Positions 1 to 8,203 of a stretch of DNA of 64,000 nucleotides are shown here, in pieces; the stretch's first letter is position 1, and the number at the start of each line of letters is the position of its first letter. The position numbers were made by a program, and so were the translations under genes. The stretch covers positions 62,001 to 126,000 of the forward strand of contig NZ_FNCE01000004.1 of NCBI RefSeq assembly GCF_900100655.1, read 5' to 3'. The notes beneath the pieces are model-generated. The model worked only from the letters and a program-made list of their open reading frames with translations, was not told where the DNA came from and ran no database searches. The stretch comes from Limimonas halophila (GTDB lineage: Bacteria; Pseudomonadota; Alphaproteobacteria; Kiloniellales; Rhodovibrionaceae).

Positions 1-159
1 AGCGGCCGCGAAACTGAGCGACGGGGCCAATGCCCCGCCGCTCTCGCCGACGTTCGGTCAAGTTGGTGTCACCCGACTCGCGCATTGGCCCGTCCGTCGG
101 GAAGACCGAACGCTTTCGGCGGGGTCTGCGAGCGAATCGTCGTCGCAAGAGACCCGATC

Positions 160-948
160 TTATTGTTCGCCGGTGGTGCCTTCGCCACCCGTGGCGCCCT
201 CGCCGGTGGCGCCTTCGCCTTCCGGTGCCGCGCCGAACTCGGGCGCGTTCTTGATCTCCTGCTGGGTCAGCGCGGTCTGAAGGCTCTCGCCTTCGAAGCG
301 CATCGTCTGCGAATCCCAGCTCACCCCGACGCGCTTCTCGCCGATGCCGAGGAAGCCGCCGGAGGAGATGACGACGCCCTGGAGGTTCCCCTCGGCGTCG
401 AGCAGCAGGTCGCGGACCGTGCCGACCGTTTCGCCGCCGCCGCCGACGACGCTGGCGCCAATCATGCTTCCGGCCTGCATCATCGCGCCGGGCGAGCCGG
501 CGAGGAAGCCGCCTTCGTCGCCCGCGGCCTCACCTTCCTCGGCCATGGTTTCGCCGGTGCCCTCTTCGGTGGCCTCACCTTCCTCGGCCATGGTTTCGCC
601 GGTGCCCTCTTCGGTGGCCTCGCCTTCCTCGGCCGTGGTTTCGGCGGCGCCTTCGTCAGTGGCCTCGCCTTCCATGGTTTCGGCCTCTTCCATGCCCTCC
701 TCGGGGGTGGCCTCCTGATCCGTGGCGCCGGTTTCGCCGGTCGACTCCTCTTCCATGGTGCCGGACTCGTCCATGCCGCCCTGCTCGGTGTCCTGAGCCT
801 CCGTCTCGGTCTGGGCGAGCTGCTTGCCCGACAGCATGGAGGTGGAAGCCCCGGCGTGGGTGGACAGGGCGAGCGCGGCCGCGACCGCGGTGGTGATCAG
901 CAGCATCTTCGTTCGCGGCAGGGTGTGCGGCTTGGCGGTGGTGATCAT
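160..948 (-). CDS. Exported acidic PRC-barrel domain protein
   Basis: A 262-residue protein with a signal peptide (about residues 1-35, hydrophobic core at 15-30), an extremely Glu/Thr/Gly-rich acidic stretch (about 45-145), a PRC-barrel-like domain (about 160-225, GETVGTVRDLLLDAEGNLQG) and a Gly/Glu tail. The ATG at 948 is chosen because AGGAGG lies 6 bases upstream and the leader begins there; an upstream in-frame start at 1032 has no such support. The acidic part contains two copies of a 15-residue unit. PRC-barrels occur in envelope and stress proteins, but no precise role is visible. Strong acidity fits a protein exposed to high salt outside the cytoplasm, which is an inference. Confidence 0.85.
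   Translation of the reverse strand: MITTAKPHTLPRTKMLLITTAVAAALALSTHAGASTSMLSGKQLAQTETEAQDTEQGGMDESGTMEEESTGETGATDQEATPEEGMEEAETMEGEATDEGAAETTAEEGEATEEGTGETMAEEGEATEEGTGETMAEEGEAAGDEGGFLAGSPGAMMQAGSMIGASVVGGGGETVGTVRDLLLDAEGNLQGVVISSGGFLGIGEKRVGVSWDSQTMRFEGESLQTALTQQEIKNAPEFGAAPEGEGATGEGATGGEGTTGEQ
541..630. repeat. Two 45-bp tandem units inside the PRC-barrel gene
   Basis: Positions 541-585 and 586-630 are two head-to-tail 45-bp copies differing at one base. They encode the 15-residue unit EEGEATEEGTGETMA twice (residues 107-136). Partial related units flank them, so copy number probably varies by slippage. Confidence 0.9.
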
Positions 949-1389
949 CGCGAGCCTCCTTGAAACCGTTCGGCGAGCAGCAATCGATCGACGCAAGCGT
1001 CTCCATCGATCGCGTTCCGCTTCCGGTGACATTCATGTGTCAGCAAAATTGCTTCCGTGTGCGAGCATCTTTTTGCCCGCCCACAACGCAGAAGAACGAT
1101 AACAAATGCTGCCAAAAACAAGTGCGGACATTCGGTCTAAGCCATTTGATATCCGACTTCAGTGGAACAATTGGATTTCGTATTCACGACGCGCGGCATA
1201 TGGGCGTGATCGACGAGTTGCATTCGTCGCTTCGCGGCGGCTGCCCACCTTGGGCGGGTGTGTGCACGAATGTTTCACTACGGTTGCACCTCCGAGGTAA
1301 GCATGGTTTTTCAGCACACCATTCACGTATCGGCAGTCGTGTGCGGTCGGGCTGCGGGTGTGTCGTCCGGTTTTCTACAGGGGGTGCGC
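949..1389. other. Gene-free stretch between PRC-barrel gene and binding protein
   Basis: These 441 bases separate two genes that diverge. No convincing coding frame or RNA was seen. The stretch is less GC-rich than its neighbours and should hold both promoters, but no clear -35/-10 pair was identified. Confidence 0.5.
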
Positions 1390-2145
1390 ATGGCGAGGCT
1401 GCGCGGGTCTTTCGCCGCCGTGCTGCTGGGACTCTTGGCCGTCGCCGCCGCCCCGGGCGCGCAGGCGGCCGTGACGGTGGCGGCGCTGACGGGCTGGCCG
1501 CCGTTCTCGGCCCAACACCTGCGCGCGAAGGGGTTCGCCAACGACATCCTCGCCACGGCATTGCGGCGCACGGGACATGAAGTGCGCGTGGAGATGATGC
1601 CGTGGCCGCGGGCCGTGCGCCTCGTGAAGGCGGGCGAGCGCGACGTGCTGTCTTCGGTCTGGTACACGGACGCGCGCACCCGGAAGATGGCGTTCACGGC
1701 GCCCATCGCCCGCAACCGCCTGGTCTTCGTCACGCGGCGCGCGGACGCGTTCAGCTACACGGGCCTGGACAGCCTCACCGGCAAGACGGTGGGCGTGGCG
1801 GAGGACTACCACTACACGGACGCGTTCATGCAGGCCGAGCATTTCACGCGCACGCCAGCCCCGACCCTGCTCGCCAACCTGTTCAAGGTGGATACCGGGC
1901 AGGTGGACATGACCGTGGCGGACGAACTCATTGCCCGCTACCTGATCGAAGAAAACGAGCCGCGCTTCGAGCACCCCTTCGCGATGACCGACACCGCGCT
2001 CTCCGCCCGCGAGCTGCGCGCGGCCGTGAGCCGCAAGATCGACAACACGCAGGAGATCCTCCGCGCGATCGACAACGGGATCGCCGCGATGCGCGCCGAC
2101 GGCACCTATGCCCACATCAAGCGCGAGCACGGGCTGGCCGAATAG
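1390..2145 (+). CDS. Periplasmic solute-binding protein, family 3 type
   Basis: A 251-residue protein with a clean signal peptide (residues 1-26, cleavage after AQA). The mature part resembles the amino-acid-type family 3 binding proteins: an opening GWPPFS motif, a first lobe with the charged patch MPWPRAVRLVKAGERDV, and a C-terminal DGTYAHIKREHGL. The ATG at 1390 follows AGGGGG and starts the signal peptide. No ABC permease or ATPase gene is adjacent, so it may be an orphan receptor-like binding protein or serve a transporter elsewhere. The ligand cannot be read from the sequence. Confidence 0.82.
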   Translation: MARLRGSFAAVLLGLLAVAAAPGAQAAVTVAALTGWPPFSAQHLRAKGFANDILATALRRTGHEVRVEMMPWPRAVRLVKAGERDVLSSVWYTDARTRKMAFTAPIARNRLVFVTRRADAFSYTGLDSLTGKTVGVAEDYHYTDAFMQAEHFTRTPAPTLLANLFKVDTGQVDMTVADELIARYLIEENEPRFEHPFAMTDTALSARELRAAVSRKIDNTQEILRAIDNGIAAMRADGTYAHIKREHGLAE

Positions 2146-2220
2146 CCCCGTGGATCCGGGCTACCGGGTGTGCCATCCTGAGCGGCAACAGGGGAGCGCC
2201 CGGGCGGTCATGCAAGGCGG

Positions 2221-2234
2221 GGGACGATCGTCCC
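2221..2234. repeat. 14-bp perfect palindrome between convergent genes
   Basis: GGGACGATCGTCCC is a perfect palindrome in the 146-bp gap between the ends of the binding-protein gene and the small secreted-protein gene. It is followed by a GC-rich CGGCCG-type hairpin region. It is probably part of a shared termination zone. Confidence 0.4.
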
Positions 2235-2291
2235 GCCGGCCGCTCGGCCGGTGGGCCGGCGCCCGCTGGTTCGATCCACGGGCGCCGGTTC

Positions 2292-2642
2292 CTATTTCTC
2301 GTCACGAATCCGGATGAAGAATTCCTTCGGCGTCATCTTGGTGTCCGGAACGGGCTTCACACGCCAGACGTCGCCCGTGCCCCAGCCGAAATCGAAGCTG
2401 TGGACGGCTTCCAGCAGCTTGACGTCGACCTTCTCGGGCAGGCGAGCGCAGTTGCCCGTGTCCAGAAGCGCCTTGTAGGCGGCGACTCGACCGTCGCCCT
2501 TGTAGACCTCCTCGAAGGTTTTAAACGCCTTCACCGTTTTGCAGCCGGTCTTGGTCGTCACCATGTCGCCGACCTCGGCATGGGCGGTGGGGGCGAGCGC
2601 CATCCCCGCCATCATCCCGGCGACACAGAGCGTCTTGCGCAT
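2292..2642 (-). CDS. Small secreted protein of unknown function
   Basis: A 116-residue protein with a signal peptide (residues 1-22, cleavage after AHA). The mature part has two Cys (in TGCKT and GNCAR) that could form a disulfide, and it is rich in Lys and Val. The ATG at 2642 has GGGAGG 8 bases upstream. I do not recognise the family. It is convergent with the binding-protein gene on its left and divergent from lysE on its right, so it is probably transcribed alone. Its likely location is the periplasm. Confidence 0.72.
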   Translation of the reverse strand: MRKTLCVAGMMAGMALAPTAHAEVGDMVTTKTGCKTVKAFKTFEEVYKGDGRVAAYKALLDTGNCARLPEKVDVKLLEAVHSFDFGWGTGDVWRVKPVPDTKMTPKEFFIRIRDEK

Positions 2643-2770
2643 TGGCGGCCTCCCTGTAACACGGCACCCGGTCAGATAACGTGCCGCGCCGGCTTTGCAA
2701 ACAGCGGCGGCGGATTGCATGACCGTGCGGATATCGCGAATCAGGGCACCACGTTCGCGGAGGGTCGAGC

Positions 2771-3394
2771 ATGCAGCTCGCCTGGCTGCTGCTGGAAGGA
2801 ATTGGCATCGGCATCGCGGTCGCGGCGCCGGTGGGGCCGGTCGGGCTGCTTTGCATCCAGCGCACCCTGCAGGACGGGGCGACCGTGGGCCTGGCGACGG
2901 GCATCGGCGCCGCCACCGCCGACGGCCTGTTCGGGCTGGTGGCGGCGTTCGGCCTCGCCTCGATCGCGGATTATCTCGTGGCGCACAGCACCTCCCTGAA
3001 GATCGTCGGCGGCGTGGTGCTGCTGGTGCTGGCATGGCGTGCCTGGCAACGGACGCGGCCGCGCATCGAGCCGGACGTGCCGGTGCACGTGCGCGTGCTG
3101 GGCGGCTATTCCACGGGGTTGGCGATCACGCTGTCCAACCCCATGACCATCATGGGCTTCGTCGGCATCTTCGCCGCCCTGGGGCTGGAGGACCTCGCCG
3201 CCGGGACCGGCAACGTCACCGCGCTGGTGATCGGCGTGTTGGCGGGGTCGGCGATGTGGTGGCTGGGACTGTGCGGGGGAACCATCCTGCTCAAGCCGCG
3301 CATCGGCCCGCAGAGCCTGTCGTGGACGAACCGGCTGGCGGCGGTGCTGCTGGCCGTCTTTGGCGTTGTGGCGCTGGTCAGCGGCGCGATGTGA
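2771..3394 (+). CDS. LysE/RhtB family amino-acid exporter
   Basis: A 207-residue integral membrane protein, the usual length of LysE/RhtB exporters. The N-terminal helix carries the family signature PVGPVGLLCIQRTLQDG (residues 21-37), and a second signature SNPMTIMGF follows at about 121-129. About six hydrophobic segments are visible. Members export amino acids such as lysine, threonine or homoserine using the proton gradient; this substrate is not determinable. It appears monocistronic and lies 124 bases before hsp20. Confidence 0.88.
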   Translation: MQLAWLLLEGIGIGIAVAAPVGPVGLLCIQRTLQDGATVGLATGIGAATADGLFGLVAAFGLASIADYLVAHSTSLKIVGGVVLLVLAWRAWQRTRPRIEPDVPVHVRVLGGYSTGLAITLSNPMTIMGFVGIFAALGLEDLAAGTGNVTALVIGVLAGSAMWWLGLCGGTILLKPRIGPQSLSWTNRLAAVLLAVFGVVALVSGAM

Positions 3395-3518
3395 TCCGGG
3401 CGGGGTGCCCCGACCGTTCGTCCTGAAAAAACCGACCGGCCTTCCCACGTGCGGTGTGCGCGCTGGCTGTCTGCCGGCCGCGCGAGTCCGGATCTCCAGC
3501 GCTCCGAGGGAGGCCATC

Positions 3519-4049
3519 ATGGCGGTCAATATCACACCCCGCTCCAGCGGCGAAACGCCCGCGCACGAGCGCGGATTCACGCCCTTCGCCGACCTGCAGA
3601 ACGAAATGAATTCGCTTTTCGACAGCTTCACCCGCACGTTCGGGTTGCCCGCCTGGCACCGCGGCTGGGAGGGGCCGGTGCGGGCCGAGGAAGCGCATCC
3701 GGCCACGGCGGTCGCGGACGTTCGCTTCGAGGTCAGCGAGGCGGACGACGCGTACAAGATCACGGCCGAGGTGCCGGGCCTCACCGAAAAGGACGTCGAC
3801 GTCGAGGTCAGCGGCGACTTCCTGACCGTGAAGGGCGAGAAATCGCACGAGCAGGAGCGCACGGAAGAGACCCACTACGTCCGCGAGCGCTCTTACGGCA
3901 GCTTCCGGCGCAGCTTCCGGCTGCCGGAGGACGTCGACCGCGACAATATCGAGGCCACGGTCGACAAGGGCGTGCTGACGCTCAAGCTGCCCAAGACGCC
4001 CGAGGCGCAGCGGCAGGTGAAGAAGGTCACCGTGAAGCAGGGCGGCTGA
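3519..4049 (+). CDS. Hsp20/alpha-crystallin small heat-shock protein
   Basis: A 176-residue small heat-shock protein. The N-terminal arm contains a Phe-rich LFDSFTRTFGLP segment (about 30-45). The alpha-crystallin domain covers about 68-165, with the conserved EVPGLTEKDVDVEV strand pair and the SYGSFRRSFRLPEDVD and GVLTLKLPK motifs near the end. Hsp20 proteins are ATP-independent holdases that keep unfolding proteins soluble. The ATG at 3519 has GAGGGAGG upstream and gives the normal family length; the frame stays open further upstream without support. Confidence 0.95.
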   Translation: MAVNITPRSSGETPAHERGFTPFADLQNEMNSLFDSFTRTFGLPAWHRGWEGPVRAEEAHPATAVADVRFEVSEADDAYKITAEVPGLTEKDVDVEVSGDFLTVKGEKSHEQERTEETHYVRERSYGSFRRSFRLPEDVDRDNIEATVDKGVLTLKLPKTPEAQRQVKKVTVKQGG

Positions 4050-4077
4050 CGCCCGCGCGCCGGCCGGGTGTGGCGGG

Positions 4078-5010
4078 TCAGCCGTCCCGGCCGGCGTTTG
4101 TCGCGGGCTCGATCAGCCCCGTGCGGCGGAGGAAAGCTCTTGCCGCCGACGACACGCCCGTGTCCTCGCGCACCACGGCGCCGGTGAGCTCGCGCAGCGC
4201 CCCGCCGTCGATGCGTTTGGCGAGCGTTCGCAGGTGGTCGGCAAGCGCCGGGTGCTTGTCGAGCGTCGCGCGCCGCACCCCCACGGCGAGCGTGTGATCG
4301 GGGAAGGCCCCGCGCTCGTCGCGCAGGACGATGAGACCGTCGGCGTGCGTGCGCGCGTCGTTGCGGGGCAGGGACGCGCCCGTGAGCGTGCCGTCCCGCA
4401 GCGCCGCGACCAGCGCCTCGCCGGGCATGCGCCGCAGGCTGTCGCGGGCCACGGGCGGCGGCGCGGCGGCGGCCAGGGCGCGGATGCCGTCCGGCCGCCC
4501 GGCGAAGCCGGTGGTCATGCCGAAGCGCGCATCGTCCTGCCGGCGCAGGTGGCGCAGAAGCGCCGCGATCGTGGCGCTGTCCAGCGCATCGGCGGTGTCC
4601 GCGCGTGCCGCCACCACGGGGCCGCCGCGGGCCTTCGATACGGCGGGCCACGCCACTGGGCCGTCCGCGGCCTTGGCGCGCAACCGGGCGATGCTCGATT
4701 CACGGTCAAGCTTTCGCGCCGCCGCGATCTCCATATCGTGCCGCGTGGTCAGCGCGATGCCCACGCTTTCCCAGGCCAGATCCACCACCCCGTCCTGCTG
4801 CGCGCCCCACAGCGTCGCCGCGCTGAAGCCGGGGTGGACCGAAGCCTGGATGCCCTTCGCATCCAGGTAGTGCGCGGTGACGTGCGCCAGCAGGGCGTGC
4901 CGCAGCTCCGCCTTGGCGCCGACGGCGATCCCGGCCCGCGCCGTGGTGGTGCAGGCGGCGGCGAGCATCATCCCCGCGATGAGCCCACACCGGGTTTCTC
5001 GTGCACCCAT
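4078..5010 (-). CDS. Periplasmic binding protein, OpuAC/ProX-like (osmoprotectant type)
   Basis: A 310-residue exported protein. The leader runs to about residue 26 (MLAAACTTTARA); a lipoprotein cut at the Cys is possible, though the lipobox is weak. The mature part resembles glycine-betaine/choline binding domains: VGAKAELRHALLAHVTAHYL, then an aromatic-lined loop (AATLWGAQQDGVVDLAWES). The ATG at 5010 starts the leader. No permease or ATPase is adjacent. It diverges from the ATP-grasp gene at 5093 with only 82 bases between starts, so the two may be co-regulated. The ligand class is an inference from fold similarity. Confidence 0.7.
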   Translation of the reverse strand: MGARETRCGLIAGMMLAAACTTTARAGIAVGAKAELRHALLAHVTAHYLDAKGIQASVHPGFSAATLWGAQQDGVVDLAWESVGIALTTRHDMEIAAARKLDRESSIARLRAKAADGPVAWPAVSKARGGPVVAARADTADALDSATIAALLRHLRRQDDARFGMTTGFAGRPDGIRALAAAAPPPVARDSLRRMPGEALVAALRDGTLTGASLPRNDARTHADGLIVLRDERGAFPDHTLAVGVRRATLDKHPALADHLRTLAKRIDGGALRELTGAVVREDTGVSSAARAFLRRTGLIEPATNAGRDG

Positions 5011-5092
5011 TCCGGATTGCCTCCCAATCCGCTGCGCGTGTGGCACCATGTGGTGTGCGCGCCGTCGCCGCCATACCGCAGGATCCGCCCGC

Positions 5093-6409
5093 ATGCCGCA
5101 GCCGCTGTTCGTCGTGGGCCTGGACCCCCTCAACCACGGCCATTTGCGCCGGATCGACGGCTACGACCGGCTTTGCGTCAAGCCGGCGCTGGCATACGAC
5201 GAGGTGAAGGGCCGCGACGCCTTCGACTTCGACGCCCTGGTGGAAACGGCGTGCGCGCGCATCCGCGCCGCCGGGGGTGCGGGCGGGATCGTGGGCTGGT
5301 GGGATTTCCCGACGACCTCGCTGGTGCCGGTGCTGTGCCGCGCGTTCGGGCTGCCGGGGCCATCGCTGACCAGCGTGCTCACGTGCGAGCACAAGGTGTG
5401 GAGCCGCCAGCTGCAGCGCGAGGTCGCGCCCGAGTGCGTGCCCGCGTTCCGCGCCGTCGATCCTTTTGCCGACCCGGACCCACCCCTCCCGTATCCCTTT
5501 TGGCTCAAGCCGGTGAAGGGCTTCGCCTCGCAGCTGAGCTTCCGCATCGCCGGCCCGGCCGACTTCGAGACGGCCCTGGCCGCCACGCGTGAGCGCATCG
5601 ACCGCCTGGGCACCCCCTTCGACGCGCTGTTGCGGCGGGTGGAGATGCCGGCGGACGTCGCCCACGTCACCGGGCGCTGGTGCATCGCGGAGGCGGCCGT
5701 CGGCGGGCGCCAGTGCACGCTGGAGGGCTACGTTCACCGGGGCGTGCCGCGCGTCTACGGCGTGGTGGACTCCATACGCCACCGCAACCGCTCCAGCTTC
5801 CGGCGCTACCAGTACCCTTCGCGCCTGCCCACGGCCGTCCAGCGCCGTATGATCCGCGTGGCTGAGCGGGTGATGCGCCACATCGGCTACGACGAGGCCA
5901 CCTTCAACGTCGAGTTCTTCTGGGAGAAGGCGAGCAACAAGCTCTGGCTGCTGGAGATCAACCCGCGCCTGTCGCAGTCCCACGCCGACCTCTTCGCGGA
6001 GGTGCACGGCGTGCCGCACTTCCAGATCATGGTGGATCTGGCGCTGGGGCGCACGCCCGACTGGCCGTCGCGTGTGGGGCCGGCCAACTGTGCTGCCAAG
6101 TTCTTCATCCGCCGCTTCCGCGACGGCCGCGTGACGCGCGTGCCCGATCAGGCGACGCTGGACGCCATCAAGGCGGATTATCCGGACGCGATCGTGGACG
6201 TGCGCGTGCAGCCGGGCGTGGTGCTGTCCGAGCTGCACGACCAGGACGCCTACAGCTACGAGCTGGCGGACGTCTTCCTGGGCGCCCACGACCAGCACGC
6301 GCTGCTCGCCGCGTTTCAGGACATCAAGCGCCGCCTGCGCTTCGGCTTCGCCCCCGCCACCCGGCGCGGCGAAACCCCGCCCCCGGCCACGGCGGGGCAG
6401 GCGGTGTGA
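5093..6409 (+). CDS. ATP-grasp ligase of unknown substrate
   Basis: A 438-residue protein with an ATP-grasp core. A nucleotide-binding Lys sits in PFWLKPVKGFASQ (about 138-150), and the metal/ATP motif LWLLEINPRLSQSHADL falls near residues 284-300. The N-terminal 100 residues look like a preATP-grasp domain with a GWWDFPTTS stretch. Such enzymes join a carboxylate to an amine or thiol through an acyl-phosphate. No partner naming the substrate is present; the divergent neighbour is an osmoprotectant-type binding protein, so an osmolyte or small-peptide product is conceivable but unproven. The ATG at 5093 has AGGA upstream. Confidence 0.75.
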   Translation: MPQPLFVVGLDPLNHGHLRRIDGYDRLCVKPALAYDEVKGRDAFDFDALVETACARIRAAGGAGGIVGWWDFPTTSLVPVLCRAFGLPGPSLTSVLTCEHKVWSRQLQREVAPECVPAFRAVDPFADPDPPLPYPFWLKPVKGFASQLSFRIAGPADFETALAATRERIDRLGTPFDALLRRVEMPADVAHVTGRWCIAEAAVGGRQCTLEGYVHRGVPRVYGVVDSIRHRNRSSFRRYQYPSRLPTAVQRRMIRVAERVMRHIGYDEATFNVEFFWEKASNKLWLLEINPRLSQSHADLFAEVHGVPHFQIMVDLALGRTPDWPSRVGPANCAAKFFIRRFRDGRVTRVPDQATLDAIKADYPDAIVDVRVQPGVVLSELHDQDAYSYELADVFLGAHDQHALLAAFQDIKRRLRFGFAPATRRGETPPPATAGQAV

Positions 6410-6442
6410 TCGGCGTTGGGGTGCTGGGGAGCTCACAAAAGT

Positions 6443-6607
6443 GTTTGCTACAGGACATGACGGCCTTTTCAGAATCAGGCGTGGATGGCCGTTACGGTGA
6501 ACGGCCATGACGGTTCGGGGCGGATTATTTCCAACTCGTCACGCCCGCACACCGTTGCGGGCGTCCACGTACGTGGACACAAAAACGTGTCAGGTCCTGT
6601 AGCAAAC
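6443..6607. repeat. 165-bp multi-hairpin intergenic element
   Basis: The element is closed by 19-bp terminal inverted repeats (6443-6461 and 6589-6607, GTTTGCTACAGGACATGAC, one mismatch). Inside are a 9-bp stem (6485-6493/6500-6508), an 8-bp stem (6541-6548/6557-6564) and a perfect 16-bp palindrome (6563-6578). It lies exactly between two convergent genes, so it could terminate both transcripts. Its compact, closed form also resembles a miniature mobile element, but no target-site duplication was found. Confidence 0.8.
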
Positions 6608-6614
6608 GATTTCA

Positions 6615-8045
6615 TTAACTCTCAGCCTCCGGCGTGACCACGCGCCCCGGGTTCATCAGGTTGTGCGGGTCCAGGGCGCGCTTGATGGCGCGCAGCATCG
6701 CCATCTCTTCCGGCGGCTTGAAGCGGGCGATTTCTCCCATTTTCAGCTGGCCGACCCCGTGCTCGGCGCTGACCGTGCCGCCGTGGGCGTGGACGATGTC
6801 GTGCACGCGCGCGTTCACCGCCTCCCACCGCGCCAGGAAGGCCCCCGGGTCCGCGCCCTCGGGCTGGGTCAGGTTGAAGTGCAGGTTGCCGTCGCCGAGG
6901 TGGCCGAAGGGCACGGGGCGGACGCCGGGGATCATGGCTTCCACCGCCGGCGTCGCCTCGGCCAGGAAGGCGGGCACCGCCGAAACGGGCACGGCGATGT
7001 CGTGCTTGATGGACCCGCCCTCGTGGCGCTGGGCCTCCACGATGGCCTCGCGCAGGTGCCAGAACGCGCGCGCCTGGCCGGCGTTTTCAGCCATCACCAC
7101 GTCGGCGATCTCCCCCGCCTCGTGCGCGGCCATGAGCGCGCCTTCCAGGCCCGCGCGCAGGCCCCCGTCGCCGAAGCCGCCCGTGACCTCGACGAGGACG
7201 GTCCAGGGATGCGCCGCGCCCAGCGGGTCGCGCGCGCCCTCGACGTGCTTGACGGCAAGCTCGACGCCGCGCCGGGCCATCAGCTCGAAGGAGCTGGCGG
7301 CGTGGCCGGTGGCTTCCTGCACGCGGTTGAGCACCGCGAGCGCGGACTCGACGTCGGGAACGCCGGCGAAGGCCGTCGCCGTCTCGCGCGGCTGCGGGTG
7401 CAGGCGCAGCACGGCGGCGGTGATGATGCCGAGCGTGCCCTCCGCGCCGATGAAGAGGTGCTTGAGGTCGTAGCCGGCGGTGTCCTTGCGCAGGCGGCGC
7501 AGGCCATCCCAGACGCTGCCGTCGGCCAGCACGACCTCCAGCCCCAGCACCTGATCGCGCGCCGTGCCGTACTTGAGCACGTTCAAGCCGCCCGCGTTCG
7601 TCGCCAGATTGCCGCCGATTTGGCAGATGCCCTCGGCGGCGAGGCTGAGCGGGAAGAGGCGCCCGTGCGCTTCGGCCGTCTGCTGGAGGTGCTGGAGGAT
7701 GCACCCGGCCTCGACCGTCATGGTGTTGTTGGCGGGATCGACGGCACGTACGCGGTTCAGGCGGTCGGTCGCCACGATGACGGCCGACCCCGAGGCGTCC
7801 GGCACGCCGCCCCCGACGAGGCCGGTTTCCCCACCCTGGGGCACGACGGGCGTGCCGGTTTGCGCGCACGCGGAAACGACGGCCGCGACCTCTTCAGTCG
7901 TGCCGGGGCGCACGCGGGCGCGCGCCGTTCCCCGGTAGCGCTTGCGCCAGTCGATCAGGTGCGGCGCCAGGGCATCGGGATCGGTTTCGACGTAGCGCGC
8001 GCCCACGGCGGCGCACAGACGGTCGAGCAGGGTGTCCTCGGTCAT
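6615..8045 (-). CDS. FAD-binding (D)-2-hydroxyacid dehydrogenase, GlcD/D2HGDH family
   Basis: A 476-residue flavoprotein with a PCMH-type FAD-binding domain (about 40-215; PQGGETGLVGGGVP and NLATNAGGLNVLKYGTARDQVLG) and a C-terminal FAD-oxidase domain. HLGDGNLHFN supplies metal and substrate ligands, and SAEHGVGQLK is followed by the ending LDPHNLMNPGRVV. This architecture is typical of D-lactate, glycolate and D-2-hydroxyglutarate dehydrogenases, which oxidise a 2-hydroxyacid to a 2-oxoacid and pass electrons to quinone or ETF. The substrate cannot be fixed from the sequence; the closest look is to D-2-hydroxyglutarate/D-lactate types. Confidence 0.9.
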   Translation of the reverse strand: MTEDTLLDRLCAAVGARYVETDPDALAPHLIDWRKRYRGTARARVRPGTTEEVAAVVSACAQTGTPVVPQGGETGLVGGGVPDASGSAVIVATDRLNRVRAVDPANNTMTVEAGCILQHLQQTAEAHGRLFPLSLAAEGICQIGGNLATNAGGLNVLKYGTARDQVLGLEVVLADGSVWDGLRRLRKDTAGYDLKHLFIGAEGTLGIITAAVLRLHPQPRETATAFAGVPDVESALAVLNRVQEATGHAASSFELMARRGVELAVKHVEGARDPLGAAHPWTVLVEVTGGFGDGGLRAGLEGALMAAHEAGEIADVVMAENAGQARAFWHLREAIVEAQRHEGGSIKHDIAVPVSAVPAFLAEATPAVEAMIPGVRPVPFGHLGDGNLHFNLTQPEGADPGAFLARWEAVNARVHDIVHAHGGTVSAEHGVGQLKMGEIARFKPPEEMAMLRAIKRALDPHNLMNPGRVVTPEAES

Positions 8046-8185
8046 GGGTCGAGCATGGTGCCGTTGGGCCGCCGCGCCAACGGCAACGCGTGTGTTTCAT
8101 CGGGTGCCGGTGCGGATCGCAACCTTCCCCAAGATTGACGCAAACATCGCGTTACACGGGCGTCCATCAAACTGACAGAAGGGAT

Positions 8186-8203
8186 TAAACATCCTCATGT
8201 TTA
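8186..8203. terminator. First of a pair of hairpins after the sua5 gene
   Basis: TAAACAT-CCTC-ATGTTTA forms a 7-bp stem with a 4-base loop, immediately after the stop codon of the minus-strand sua5 gene. It is probably part of a terminator or a 3'-end stabiliser, although no long U-run follows. Confidence 0.55.
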
